64,000 bases of DNA from Nostoc sp. ATCC 43529 (GCA_003326205.1 LWTK01000059.1:1-64000), one strand, 5' to 3'. Shown: positions 8,895 through 17,580, numbered from the stretch's first letter. Made by a program: numbers and translations. Notes: generated from the letters alone by a model not told the origin.

Positions 8895-9202
8895 GTTTAC
8901 GAAACAGTTAGAAGTTAAGAGTCCTTGGATAAATCTTAGGACATACTGTTTCAGTATCCCGCCATCGCTAATGACTTTTTTGGTTTGTTACGCGTGACTC
9001 CTGAACTGGCCGAAGCTGCAAGTGTTAAGCTAAAAATATTTTAATTTGCATCCTCAAAAAAATGAATCTCTTGTGGGGTGGGCCGAAAAGCCCGCCCTGG
9101 TTATGCAAATTAAATACGCGACAGCTTACAACTGCCCTTAAGTCAATGTCACTGCGCCCCCCAGAGATAATTCATTTTTCCAAAGATTTCTACTCATCGC
9201 TC
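8895..9202. other. intergenic region with G/C hairpin
   Basis: No gene is seen. A hairpin with arms GGGTGGGC (9076-9083) and GCCCGCCC (9090-9097), containing one wobble pair, lies downstream of prmC on the minus strand. A T-run follows about twelve bases later, so it may be a weak terminator. Confidence 0.5.
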
Positions 9203-10093
9203 TTAACTTTTATAAGCTAAGGCGAAGCGTTCAATTCCAGCTAAGTCAGCGTGAATTTGAATTTTGCAATAGCTTCCTTGATTTTCTAAAAGTTCTCGCA
9301 CTGCATCTGCCTGTCCCGCCATCATCTCAATCAGCCAGACACCGCCAGATTGCAAATAGCTAGGAGAAATATCTATCAAATGGCGGATGCAATCTAAGCC
9401 ATCAGCACCACCATCCAAAGCCAGATGTGGTTCGTGGTTGAATACTTCTGGTTGCAAACTAGGTAAGGTACTGGTGGGTATGTAAGGGGGATTCGACACC
9501 ATACCACTGAACTGACCTTTGAGGAATGTCAGTGGCTCCCACCATGAACCTTGATAAAATCGAATGCGGTCAGCCAGACCCAAATTCTTGGCGTTGGTTT
9601 GGGCGATCGCCAATGCTTCAACACTGTAATCAACAGCATGAATTGTTGCGTTTGGCAAGGCATCTGCTAGTCCGATGGCGATCACTCCACTGCCGGTACC
9701 CAAATCCGCCCAATTTCCGGAAGCATTGCCACCAGCAGCTACAGCCAAATCAATTAAGCACTCTGTTTCTGGTCGGGGAATCAAAACCGCATTCGATACG
9801 GCGATTTTAAACTGACGCCAAGGTGTAGCTTTGGCAATATACTGCACTGGCAAACGTTCATTTAATCGCCTCTGCCACAACCGATCTAACTCTTCCAGAG
9901 GCAATTGCATCTGAATTTGCGGCCAATTTTTAAAAGACTCCAAACGGAGTGCCAAACGGTCTAAACCAGCTACTTCTTGGAGTAACCAATCTACTTCTGT
10001 TGGTGGGACATCAGTGGCGCAAGCTGCTTGAGTTGCTGCATTTCGCCACTGCCAAAGTTCTAAACCAGAAATTATCAGATGTTTCTCCCCCAT
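9203..10093 (-). CDS. prmC: release factor glutamine N5-methyltransferase
   Basis: Class I SAM-dependent methyltransferase of 296 residues that methylates the Gln of the GGQ motif in RF1/RF2. It has an N-terminal helical PrmC domain (about 1-85), the RPETECLI motif, the SAM loop DLGTGSG (130-136) and the catalytic NPPYIPTS motif (201-208), which is diagnostic. The length is slightly above the usual 275-290. An AAGG/GAGG stretch precedes the ATG. It lies 25 bases downstream of the Tic22-like gene stop on the same strand, so the two may be cotranscribed. Confidence 0.93.
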   Translation of the reverse strand: MGEKHLIISGLELWQWRNAATQAACATDVPPTEVDWLLQEVAGLDRLALRLESFKNWPQIQMQLPLEELDRLWQRRLNERLPVQYIAKATPWRQFKIAVSNAVLIPRPETECLIDLAVAAGGNASGNWADLGTGSGVIAIGLADALPNATIHAVDYSVEALAIAQTNAKNLGLADRIRFYQGSWWEPLTFLKGQFSGMVSNPPYIPTSTLPSLQPEVFNHEPHLALDGGADGLDCIRHLIDISPSYLQSGGVWLIEMMAGQADAVRELLENQGSYCKIQIHADLAGIERFALAYKS

Positions 10094-10118
10094 GCCTCAA
10101 CCTTGGAGAGCAAATCGG

Positions 10119-10937
10119 TTATTTTTTCGGAGCGGGTGCAGCAGCAGGCTTAGCAGCAGGTGACTGATTCGGCGCAAGCGATCGAATAAAATTGATAGAT
10201 TCCCGCGATGGATATAAAACAATTTTATTGATACTGGGATCGTTGCTAGTATTGAGAGCTTCCATCACACCGTACAAATCCACCACCTGAATTTCAGTGT
10301 TTTCTGCTTCCTTGGGCACGGCTTTTTTAAATTCATCTAACAGAGCCACTGCTTGTTCTTTTTCAAAAAAGAAAGGAATGTAGCGTTCGTTGCCTTTTGC
10401 CACAGGAATAGTCAGATAGCTATTATCTTTTTTAAATTTGGGCACAAACAAGGGAATACCATTGAATTGCTCAACTTTTTTACCATTTGCGTTCAGCATA
10501 CTTGTTGCTGACGCTACCTGTTGTTGGGTCGGGACTAGAGTATAAATTACTGAGTCAGACTTCTTTTTGCCTTCTAGCACTATTTTATAGTAGTCTGCCA
10601 AAGACAAAGGTCTTACCTGTAGGGTGCTTGCCAGTTGAGGATTTTCTTTTTTCAACCGATTATCAAGGAATTTTTGAGCATCTTGCTTGCTAATAAAAAA
10701 TCCCACTTGAGAGACGGTCTTAGATTGGTTATTCCTGGAAAGAACTACGAATTCGCCTTTAGGATTTGTGAGAGTGAATACGGGTACTTCTTGTAGCTTT
10801 TTCACTACCTGATCTTGTGGCAAAGCTACCGCCTCTAGATTACCTAGCCCTGGTAGATTACCTATTCCTACAAGTCCTCCTAAAAAGACACTCCCAGCTA
10901 TACCTAATGTTGCGCCCCAACGAACCAATGATTTCAT
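10119..10937 (-). CDS. Tic22 family protein
   Basis: 272 residues with an N-terminal signal-like segment (about 5-28). The body has two related halves, each opening with an EVPVFTLTN or NGIPLFVPK type strand, as in the Tic22 fold. A low-complexity Pro/Ala/Lys tail (AAKPAAAPAPKK) closes the protein. In cyanobacteria Tic22 is a periplasmic or thylakoid-associated chaperone linked to outer-membrane biogenesis, and the plant relative works in plastid import. I chose ATG 10937, which has a GAGGAG ribosome site five bases upstream, over an upstream in-frame start at 11000. It is followed closely by prmC. Confidence 0.85.
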   Translation of the reverse strand: MKSLVRWGATLGIAGSVFLGGLVGIGNLPGLGNLEAVALPQDQVVKKLQEVPVFTLTNPKGEFVVLSRNNQSKTVSQVGFFISKQDAQKFLDNRLKKENPQLASTLQVRPLSLADYYKIVLEGKKKSDSVIYTLVPTQQQVASATSMLNANGKKVEQFNGIPLFVPKFKKDNSYLTIPVAKGNERYIPFFFEKEQAVALLDEFKKAVPKEAENTEIQVVDLYGVMEALNTSNDPSINKIVLYPSRESINFIRSLAPNQSPAAKPAAAPAPKK

Positions 10938-11890
10938 GACTGCTCCTCGCATCAATAAAACAATTAAATTAAACAAATGGTTGGATTTGCACAGCACCAA
11001 CTAGCTTCAGTTATATAGCAATCTATTTTAGTTGTGAAAATTTATTTGTAAACAACTTATGAGGTCATTTGACTGTTCAAAGTCAAAGATCGAAGTAAAA
11101 TAATCCCAACTATTTAAGATTGTTATGATATCGTCTTTACTAATAGACTGTGCTAAAGTTGTGTTTTTGTCAATTTTACTTTGCTGTTCGCTGCTAAATG
11201 CTGTAGATGCCTATTTTTTGGCTTGTCGAACAGTGTAAAGTCTCTCTAACACTGAAAATTATAAATGCCATTTTATTGACTTTCTCTAATATTCGGTGAC
11301 GGCATGACTTTATCAATCGTTCCATCTAGCCATAACTAAATATCTTCTCAAATTTATACAAACTACAGGATCGCGAGTACCTTATTTATCAAAGATGAAA
11401 TTTAGCTAACATCCTGCAAAAGCTAGTCCAACACAAAAAAACCAAATTAATTTTCTGCGTGAAAGTATGTAATTTTATTGCACATTTTAGCAACAAAGTT
11501 TTAGTCTATTTGCTCTAAATGGCAGAAATTTTTAGAGATTTTCTAGATTTAGTTGATTGCTGAGACAAAAAAACTTAATAAATAAGGCATCTAGTGAAAT
11601 TAATTCTGTCTTACCGAAATCCTTGTAGAGACGTAGCACTGCTACGTCTCTACTGTATAACTGTCCGTCGGCGATCGCAATGTTAGTAAACTTTGATTTT
11701 TTAATTTTACATAGGGACTTCCAAGTAAAAAAATATTCCATTGTTATTGTTGACTGTTGCCCGTTGACTCTTAACTGTGAATAGTCTATGTTCAACAACT
11801 TTAAGTTGTTGTTTATTTTTTGAAGTACCCATATTAATCAAACCCAAATTTATCAATAAGTCTGAGTTCGATTACTATATCTTAAATAAA
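10938..11890. other. long intergenic region
   Basis: About 950 AT-rich bases between the Tic22-like start and the tRNA gene. The only clear structure is a perfect 14-base inverted repeat (next entry) and mixed GTTGACT-type heptamers at 11746-11780. A short frame at 11532-11798 starts with TTG and runs across the repeat, so I do not call it. The promoter of the Tic22-like gene must lie here but no clear -35/-10 is evident. Confidence 0.6.
11625..11653. repeat. 14-base perfect inverted repeat, dispersed type
   Basis: The arms are GTAGAGACGTAGCA (11625-11638) and its exact complement (11640-11653), with a single-base loop. A related GTAGAGACGCG palindrome is at 47645-47671. This is the dispersed hairpin class seen across Nostoc genomes. 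Confidence 0.85.
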
Positions 11891-11964
11891 TCGGGATGAC
11901 AGGATTTGAACCTGCGGCATCCTGCTCCCAAAGCAGGCGCGCTACCAAGCTGCGCTACATCCCG
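11891..11964 (-). tRNA. tRNA-Pro (anticodon UGG)
   Basis: A complete 74-nt cloverleaf on the minus strand. The acceptor arms CGGGATG and CATCCCG pair, followed by discriminator A. The D-arm has AGCGCAGCTTGGTAGCGC, the anticodon loop CTTTGGGAG gives UGG, and the T-arm is GCAGGTTCAAATCCTGT. CCA is not encoded. No intron is present. It is flanked by AT-rich gaps and is not part of a tRNA cluster. Confidence 0.95.
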
Positions 11965-12268
11965 GTTAGACTTATCTACTTTTTGCGCTCTGGTTCCGAC
12001 TTGTTAGGCAAGCAATTCGCCCTTTCGCAAAAGCATTAATCCTACTATATCACATAACACCGCTTAGGCATAATTTTCTTTATTCTCTGTAAAGATGATA
12101 TAGATAACCTCTTTACATTAAAATAAAGGTTTTTTTGCCGACTGAGTTGTACAAGACATAATGTTTGCTTGTTTGTCGGCTTAACCTTGCCAAACCATAT
12201 TAAAACAATAGATCCTTACTAGAGTACCTGATTTCATTGTCCAAATTGGGTTTTATTTGAATCGACTG
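11965..12268. other. intergenic region
   Basis: About 300 AT-rich bases between the tRNA and the GNAT gene stop. Apart from a possible tRNA promoter next to 11965, I see nothing definable. Confidence 0.5.
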
Positions 12269-12820
12269 TTAGTGAGGATACCAGAACATACCTTTAATAC
12301 CTTCTGGATCTGGCATAAACCCCATAGTTCGGTAGAAATCTACAACATGAGGATCGGCAAAGAGAGTCACATTGCTAATCTCTTCACTCCTAAGTTTTTT
12401 GAGGACGTATTTCATCAGCGCCTTTCCCAGCCCTTGATTTTGAAAGTCTGGGTGAACCACCACATCCCAAATAGTGGCATTAAACGCATGATCTGAAGTA
12501 GCGCGGGCAAAACCAATGAGCCGTTTTTGGTTTCCTCTTACCTGCCACATCGAGGCGACGAGAAAACTATGCTCAATGGCTTTTTTGACTTTTCTTAAAG
12601 GACGACGCGACCAACCAACTGCATCACAGAGTTCTTCTAGTTCATACAGATCGATGTCTCGGTCTGTACTGAAGACGATGCGAGCTTCCTTTGAAGAAGC
12701 TTCACTAACACTACCGGAGCTAGAGTTGCCCACGGTTTCCGCTGTATGTTCTTCAAAAGAGTTTGTTCTAGTTGTCGCTACAGACTCAGGAGTACTAAAC
12801 CAAGTTTTCCAAAAACCCAT
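12269..12820 (-). CDS. GNAT family N-acetyltransferase, plastid/Ycf52-like
   Basis: 183 residues. A Ser/Thr/Glu-rich N-terminal extension (about 1-45) precedes a GNAT domain. The acetyl-CoA loop is in HPDFQNQGLGKALMKYVL (QNQGLG, the Q/RxxGxG/A motif), followed by NVTLFADPHVVDFYRTMGF and the C-terminal GIKGMFWYP. This C-terminal motif and the DVVVHPDFQ segment match the group that includes red-algal plastid Ycf52 and plant plastid GNAT/NSI (also studied as SNAT). Substrates reported for that group include protein N-termini or lysines and arylalkylamines; which applies here is not known. The start ATG is the first in frame. Confidence 0.82.
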   Translation of the reverse strand: MGFWKTWFSTPESVATTRTNSFEEHTAETVGNSSSGSVSEASSKEARIVFSTDRDIDLYELEELCDAVGWSRRPLRKVKKAIEHSFLVASMWQVRGNQKRLIGFARATSDHAFNATIWDVVVHPDFQNQGLGKALMKYVLKKLRSEEISNVTLFADPHVVDFYRTMGFMPDPEGIKGMFWYPH

Positions 12821-13320
12821 GCCAACGAGGTTCGGGTAATATAACTAAATTGGCTTCCACTCTCAGGAGTGTTGATTCATGCTTAACGTAGCTAGCCCCA
12901 TTTACTACCCTTAACACTCAAAATTTTTGGGTTGTTTTCGAGATTTGTAATGGTAACAGCCAGCGAGGGCATGTTTCACACCAATCATCTTCAACTTTAG
13001 CATTTTGTTGTAAACCCTAGTAAAAATTCAGCAAAAGGGAAGAATAGAAGTAATTCAAAATCATACCCTGTTGTGATTCCTCTTTCTGACTATGTGGGAA
13101 ACGACCCAAGCTGCTTGTGACTTTTCTGGAAATAAATAAAGAAAACCCAATTATGGCAAAGATCCTGTGAATTGTTCGTATGCAGCTTAAATGCAGGTTA
13201 GCTTAAGAGTGAATGGTATATCAGGGATTTGAATACGGGAAAAATTTTCCCACTCCCCAGTTCCCAATACCCTGTCACTAGTCCCCAGGTGACGAAAGCA
13301 AGCGAGTCTTACCCTTAACA
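12821..13320. other. divergent intergenic region
   Basis: 500 bases between divergently transcribed genes, so it should contain both promoters. I see C-rich short repeats at 13248-13288 and no convincing protein-binding palindrome or RNA gene. Confidence 0.5.
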
Positions 13321-14040
13321 ATGGCTTCTGGTTTAAAATCTTCGACACTGGAACTCCTAAAGCGCTTTAATCGAGCGTTTCCCCAGTTTTATGAGCAATT
13401 CGTCAGCAGTGAGATTCAACTGCAAAATTTACGGCTAGCCTACCGTCTCTATAAGACTAGACGCGCTGTTATTGAACTGAAACCGGAAGGTAGCAAAAGT
13501 GCCTTGCATTTTGCTTACCGCAACCAGTCTTTTCTGCTCAGCGATATTTTTGGTGTACTAGCAGCTTATGGTTTAACAATCCACGGTCTGAGTCTATACG
13601 GTCAAATCCGTCCGCCGATGTTAGTTTTTATCAAACTGCTGGTCTCTCGTGGTAGTAAAGCCTTGACCGATAAAACTGCAGAAAATGTCTGCCGCGCCAT
13701 TCGCGAGGCTTTAGGAGGTCGGTTTGAGGTAGAAGAAATGCTGGCAGTAGAATTCAATCTTGACACTGGCTTAGAGCAGGTACAAACTGAGTTCTATGTC
13801 GATCCGGTTTTTCATCTCCCTGCCCTAGTAATTGAAGCCGATAATCAACCAGGATTATTTTACAAAGTGATGTACGCCATCTGGCAGGAAGATCTGCTGG
13901 TAGTCAATGCCAATTTACTGGTTTGGCGGGGACGTACACGGCTGATTCTCTATTTGTTGGGACCCAATGAAAGCTTGATTCCTGAATATCTGGGTCACAA
14001 AATTGCTGAAGGGGTACGACAGAGGTTGCTGGGGAAATAA
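13321..14040 (+). CDS. double ACT-domain protein
   Basis: 239 residues with no catalytic domain. Two ACT-like modules are visible. One spans about 65-140 (SFLLSDIFGVLAAYGLTIHGLSLYG). The other spans about 165-235 (PALVIEADNQPGLFYKVMYAIW, with the DxPGLxxxV pattern typical of GlnD and ACR proteins). ACT modules bind amino acids or similar ligands and control partner enzymes, so a sensory role is inferred. The N-terminal 60 residues are helical and basic. It is a conserved cyanobacterial type without a defined role as far as I know. The ATG follows CCCTTAACA without a good ribosome site. Heptamer repeats separate it from the next gene. Confidence 0.75.
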   Translation: MASGLKSSTLELLKRFNRAFPQFYEQFVSSEIQLQNLRLAYRLYKTRRAVIELKPEGSKSALHFAYRNQSFLLSDIFGVLAAYGLTIHGLSLYGQIRPPMLVFIKLLVSRGSKALTDKTAENVCRAIREALGGRFEVEEMLAVEFNLDTGLEQVQTEFYVDPVFHLPALVIEADNQPGLFYKVMYAIWQEDLLVVNANLLVWRGRTRLILYLLGPNESLIPEYLGHKIAEGVRQRLLGK

Positions 14041-14045
14041 AAAAA

Positions 14046-14097
14046 TTAGGAGTTAGGAGTTAGGAGTTAGGAGTTAGGAGTTAAGAGTTAAGAGTTA
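14046..14097. repeat. heptamer short tandem repeat (AGTTAGG)n
   Basis: About seven head-to-tail copies, degenerating to AGTTAAG at the 3' end. The complementary unit (AACTCCTAACTCCTC) appears at 14229-14246, so the two tracts can form a long imperfect hairpin between two plus-strand genes. Confidence 0.85.
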
Positions 14098-14291
14098 AAA
14101 GTTTGGAGTTAAGCAAGAGAGTAGGTTATGGCTTACAAGGCATATTCAACCAAAATTATGTCTTATCTCCTGTACCCTATAACCTGAGGTTAGGAGTTGG
14201 GAGTTGTTGATTTTGTAACTCCAAACTCTGAACTCCTAACTCCTCACAGTTCGTATTTAGTCGCACCCACCCTTAGGGGTACGATATAAGT

Positions 14292-15203
14292 ATGGCAACT
14301 ATTGAAATCTTGGGCGTTCCACACGCATACGAGCTAACGGCTCCCACTTCCTGCCCCCACGCTTTAGTATTTATCCACGGTTGGCTCAATAGCCGTGGAT
14401 ACTGGCAACCTGTGATTTCCCGCCTATCAGATGATTTGCAGTGCCTGTCCTATGATTTGCGGGGTTTTGGTGAATCCCAGTCCCAGGTAAAAACTGATTT
14501 TAGTCGGGCACAAACGTCTGTGAATCTGACGCCCATTTCCGGTGATGCGGTAGGTTCACCTTTCGATTCTCTTTATACACCTGCTGCCTATGCTCAGGAT
14601 TTAGCAATTCTTCTGGAACAGCTAAATATTACTAGTGCTTGGCTAATTGGTCACTCTTTAGGAGGTACGATCGCTCTATGGGGAGCAGATCGAATACCTG
14701 AGTGTGTTAAGGGAGTTATTTGTATCAATGCTGGCGGTGGTATTTACCTCAAAGAGGCTTTTGAGCAGTTTCGCTCAGCGGGTCAGAAATTTTTACAAAT
14801 TCGTCCGCGTTGGCTCTCCCAAGTGCCTTTAATTGATTTACTGTTTACCAGAGCCAGTGTGGCACGTCCTTTAGAGCGCTATTGGGCACGTCAGCGGGTG
14901 ATTGATTTTGTTGTGGCTGACCCAGAAGCGGCGCTGGGAACTCTTTTAGATTCTACAACTGAAGAAGAAATTAACCGTTTGCCTGAGCTAGTATCCCAAC
15001 TTAAGCAGCCAGTTTATTTTTTGGCTGGTTCGGAAGACAAAGTTATGGAACCCAAGTATGTCCGGCATTTAGCTAGTTTCCACAGACTGTTTCAATACTG
15101 TGGTGACAATGTTTTAGAAATTCCTAATTGCGGACACTTGGCTATGTTAGAGCAGCCAGATGCAGTAGCTGATTACATCCGGTCGATAGTCATTAGTCAT
15201 TAG
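14292..15203 (+). CDS. alpha/beta hydrolase
   Basis: 303 residues. The oxyanion HGW motif is at LVFIHGWLNSRGYW. The nucleophile elbow GHSLGG (Ser about 121) follows, the acid is probably Asp in LAGSEDKVMEP, and the catalytic His is in IPNCGHLAMLEQPD. All triad elements of the alpha/beta hydrolase fold are in place, so an active esterase/lipase-like enzyme is expected; the substrate is unknown. There is an insertion of about 25 residues (residues 62-90) between the second strand and the helix before the nucleophile. The start ATG is the first in frame. It converges on tsaD across complementary heptamer arrays. Confidence 0.85.
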   Translation: MATIEILGVPHAYELTAPTSCPHALVFIHGWLNSRGYWQPVISRLSDDLQCLSYDLRGFGESQSQVKTDFSRAQTSVNLTPISGDAVGSPFDSLYTPAAYAQDLAILLEQLNITSAWLIGHSLGGTIALWGADRIPECVKGVICINAGGGIYLKEAFEQFRSAGQKFLQIRPRWLSQVPLIDLLFTRASVARPLERYWARQRVIDFVVADPEAALGTLLDSTTEEEINRLPELVSQLKQPVYFLAGSEDKVMEPKYVRHLASFHRLFQYCGDNVLEIPNCGHLAMLEQPDAVADYIRSIVISH

Positions 15204-15378
15204 TCATTAGTCATTAGTCATTAGGTATGAGGCATGGGGTAGCGATTGCGCCCTTGCCGTTTCCCGGCTTGAACTAAGTGACATTATGAGGCATTGGTTA
15301 TTGGTAGTTACAAATGACCAATGACTATTGACCAATGACTATTGACCAATGACCAATGACCAATGACCAATGACCAAT
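15188..15378. repeat. opposed heptamer arrays between convergent genes
   Basis: 15188-15224 holds about five copies of AGTCATT. 15309-15378 holds about ten copies of the near-complementary unit (CCAATGA/CTAATGA type). The arms can pair over long stretches, giving a large hairpin exactly where the hydrolase and tsaD genes converge. It may serve as a bidirectional terminator. Confidence 0.8.
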
Positions 15379-15387
15379 GATAAATGA

Positions 15388-16437
15388 CTACTCAACAGTT
15401 TGATACAACTTCATCACCTGATTCAGGGCTAGTCTAGATTCAACACCCAGTGTCAAGGGCGATGTATGGCCAGAAGATAGATGTTCTGCGGCGGCGCAGC
15501 CAATCATGGCGGCGTTGTCAGTACAGAATTTTAAAGGCGGAAATAGAACCCGTAGGTTATGTTCACTGGCGGCGGCTTGGAGGTTTTTTCTCAGACCGCT
15601 ATTGGCTGCTACGCCGCCTCCAACGGCAATTGTGTCTAAACCATAGTCTAGGGCACAGGCGATCGCTCTTTTGGTTAGCGATCGCGCTACAGTATCCTGA
15701 AAGCTAGCTGCTACGTCTTTTACTGGCACTTGTTTGCCATCTTTCTCTAACTGCTGTACTAAACGCAATACAGCCGTTTTTAATCCGCTAAAACTTGCAT
15801 CATAACGATGAAACCCGCCGCTAGGTAAAGAAACTTTTCCTTCTGGTAAGACGAAGGCTTGGGGATTTCCCTGTTGTGCGAGTTTGTCAATTACCGGGCC
15901 GCCGGGATAACCCAGTTTTAATAATCGGGCCACTTTATCAAAGGCTTCACCCGCAGCATCATCACGGGTTTGTCCTAGCGTTTCGTAATTACCACAATCT
16001 TTAACATAAATCAAGCTTGTATGTCCGCCTGAAACCAGTAAGCTAAGAAAAGGGGGATTTAAACTTGGCTCGCTCAAGTAAGTTGCGTAAATGTGACCTT
16101 CGAGATGGTGGACTCCCAAAAAAGGTTTGTTATGTACCATCGCCAGGGTTTTGGCAGCAGTTAATCCCACCAACAGCGCTCCTACGAGTCCAGGGGCGCA
16201 AGTGGCGGCAATTCCATCAATTTTATCCCAGTCTAGTTTGGCTTGCTCTAGAGCTTGAGCGATCGCTTGATTGATTGTTTCCAAGTGCTGGCGCGAAGCT
16301 ACTTCTGGCACTACCCCGCCATATTGCTGATGGACTGGAATTTGCGAGGCGATAATGCTGCTGTAAACTTCACGATTATTCACAATTGCGACAGCAGTTT
16401 CATCACAGCTAGTTTCTATTGCTAAAACGGTTGTCAT
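15388..16437 (-). CDS. tsaD: tRNA N6-adenosine threonylcarbamoyltransferase
   Basis: Kae1/TsaD ASKHA-fold enzyme of 349 residues that transfers threonylcarbamoyl from TC-AMP to A37 of ANN-decoding tRNAs, with TsaB/TsaE partners. It shows ETSCDETA (8-15), the metal ligands HxxxH in HHLEGHIYA (His111, His115), LVSGGHT, the GEAFDKVARLLKLGYPGGP signature and AVGGGVAAN, with a metal Asp in FCTDNAAM. The length is usual for bacteria. The start ATG is at the standard position. It is divergent from psaF; TsaC is encoded 6.5 kb away on the same strand. Confidence 0.95.
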   Translation of the reverse strand: MTTVLAIETSCDETAVAIVNNREVYSSIIASQIPVHQQYGGVVPEVASRQHLETINQAIAQALEQAKLDWDKIDGIAATCAPGLVGALLVGLTAAKTLAMVHNKPFLGVHHLEGHIYATYLSEPSLNPPFLSLLVSGGHTSLIYVKDCGNYETLGQTRDDAAGEAFDKVARLLKLGYPGGPVIDKLAQQGNPQAFVLPEGKVSLPSGGFHRYDASFSGLKTAVLRLVQQLEKDGKQVPVKDVAASFQDTVARSLTKRAIACALDYGLDTIAVGGGVAANSGLRKNLQAAASEHNLRVLFPPLKFCTDNAAMIGCAAAEHLSSGHTSPLTLGVESRLALNQVMKLYQTVE

Positions 16438-16758
16438 TGAGAGGGGGTTATGGAGAATGGAGAATGGGGAGTAGGGAGTTCTAAGTCCTGAGTTTTGAGC
16501 GGCACAGAGAAAATCGTCCTTGCTTACTACCCTACTACAAGAATTAATATACTCAGCAGTTCTTACTCACTACTCCCCACTCCCCATTCCCCACTCCTCA
16601 CGTCATCTTGGTTGAGAAGCTTTAACTTTTATTTACTGAAACTTTACTCGGTTCCCACCCAAGAGTATGATGACTTCCTAGTTATGCAAATAAAGACTGT
16701 ACAAGCCGCTTCGTTTTGTACAAAGAACTTTTTGTTTTGTAATAAAAGGAAACACTCT
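16438..16758. promoter_or_regulatory. tsaD-psaF divergent intergenic region with opposed G/C tracts
   Basis: 321 bases. A G-rich tract (16441-16479, GGAGAATGG-type units) and a C-rich tract (16568-16600, CTCCCCA-type units) are complementary and could form a hairpin in the psaF leader or separate the two promoters. An upstream in-frame extension of psaF through this region encodes repeat-derived low-complexity residues and is not real. AAGGA lies 8 bases before the psaF ATG. Confidence 0.6.
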
Positions 16759-17253
16759 ATGCGACGATTGTTTGCTTTGATTTTAGCGATTTGTCTGTGG
16801 TGCAACTTTGCCCCCCCAGCACAAGCTTTAGGGGCTAACTTGACACCTTGTAAAGACAATCCCGCTTTTCAAGAGCTAGCTGCTAATGCCCGTAATACTA
16901 CTAGTGACCCACAATCAGGAAGAAAGCGATTTGAGCGTTATTCTCAAGCACTCTGCGGCCCTGAAGGTTACCCCCACTTGATTGTTGATGGTCGTTTAGA
17001 TCGCGCTGGTGATTTCTTGATCCCCAGCATTCTATTCCTATACATTGCTGGCTGGATTGGCTGGGTAGGTCGTGCCTATCTGCAAGCAATCAAAAAGGAA
17101 GGCGATCCCGAACAAAAAGAAATCCAAATCGATCTGGGTTTGGCACTACCTATCATTGCCACAGGCTTTACTTGGCCACTAGCAGCAATCCAAGAATTAA
17201 CCTCTGGTAAATTAGCAGCCAAAGATTCAGAAATTCCCGTTTCCCCACGCTAA
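16759..17253 (+). CDS. psaF: photosystem I subunit III (plastocyanin/cytochrome c6 docking)
   Basis: 164 residues. The signal peptide (about 1-23, ending AQA) directs the N-terminal domain into the thylakoid lumen. The mature start LGANLTPCKDNPAF, the luminal Cys pair (CKDNPAF and QALCGPEGYPHL) and the membrane helix FLIPSILFLYIAGWIGWVGR are diagnostic of PsaF. It binds the luminal electron donor region of PSI, although docking is less important in cyanobacteria than in plants. The start was chosen from AAGGA 8 bases upstream and the fit to the signal peptide. psaJ follows after 38 bases, so they form one transcription unit. Confidence 0.97.
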   Translation: MRRLFALILAICLWCNFAPPAQALGANLTPCKDNPAFQELAANARNTTSDPQSGRKRFERYSQALCGPEGYPHLIVDGRLDRAGDFLIPSILFLYIAGWIGWVGRAYLQAIKKEGDPEQKEIQIDLGLALPIIATGFTWPLAAIQELTSGKLAAKDSEIPVSPR

Positions 17254-17291
17254 ACCAGTTTCACTAATTCATTTGTTTGGAGGCTAAATTC

Positions 17292-17441
17292 ATGGCAGAT
17301 AAAACCGACAACTCATCCTATTTGGTTAAATTTATTTCCACAGCACCAGTGGCAGCTACCATCTGGCTGACAATCACAGCAGGTATTTTGATTGAATTTA
17401 ACCGCTTTTTCCCAGATCTACTTTTCCACCCACTACCATAA
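17292..17441 (+). CDS. psaJ: photosystem I subunit IX
   Basis: A 49-residue single-helix protein. It reads MADKTDNSSYLVKFISTAPV, then a transmembrane segment (about 20-40), and ends NRFFPDLLFHPLP. This C-terminal NRFFPDLLFxP motif is diagnostic. PsaJ packs beside PsaF and binds chlorophyll and carotenoid in PSI. The ribosome site GGAGG lies 11 bases upstream, next to the psaF stop region. N-terminal residues 2-8 are slightly longer than in many homologues. Two hairpins lie downstream before psaL. Confidence 0.97.
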   Translation: MADKTDNSSYLVKFISTAPVAATIWLTITAGILIEFNRFFPDLLFHPLP

Positions 17442-17480
17442 GCGGAAAATCAAATTCTAGGAAAATGATCTGAAATTGTT

Positions 17481-17504
17481 TAGTTAGTCTATTTGGACTA
17501 ACTA
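17481..17504 (+). terminator. hairpin downstream of psaJ
   Basis: Perfect 9-base arms TAGTTAGTC and GACTAACTA enclose a six-base loop, 40 bases after the psaJ stop. No long T-run follows directly, so it may be an RNA-stabilising or processing hairpin instead of a full terminator. Confidence 0.6.
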
Positions 17505-17545
17505 GACAAAATTTTCACCTAAATAGGCAAGAAAAATAGTTTTTT

Positions 17546-17580
17546 GAAACTCGCGATTTTGTTTATATATTGCGAGTTTC
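17546..17580 (+). terminator. second hairpin between psaJ and psaL
   Basis: Perfect 9-base arms GAAACTCGC (17546-17554) and GCGAGTTTC (17572-17580) enclose a 17-base AT-rich loop. Together with the hairpin at 17481-17504 it separates psaFJ from psaL. Confidence 0.5.

Noticed and set aside
11532..11798. 88-residue minus-strand frame between the Tic22-like gene and tRNA-Pro
   Set aside because: It starts with TTG, runs through a dispersed 14-base hairpin repeat and shows no domain-like composition.
16495..16758. N-terminal extension of psaF
   Set aside because: The added residues are encoded by C-rich repeats. The ATG at 16759 has a ribosome site and gives the correct signal peptide.
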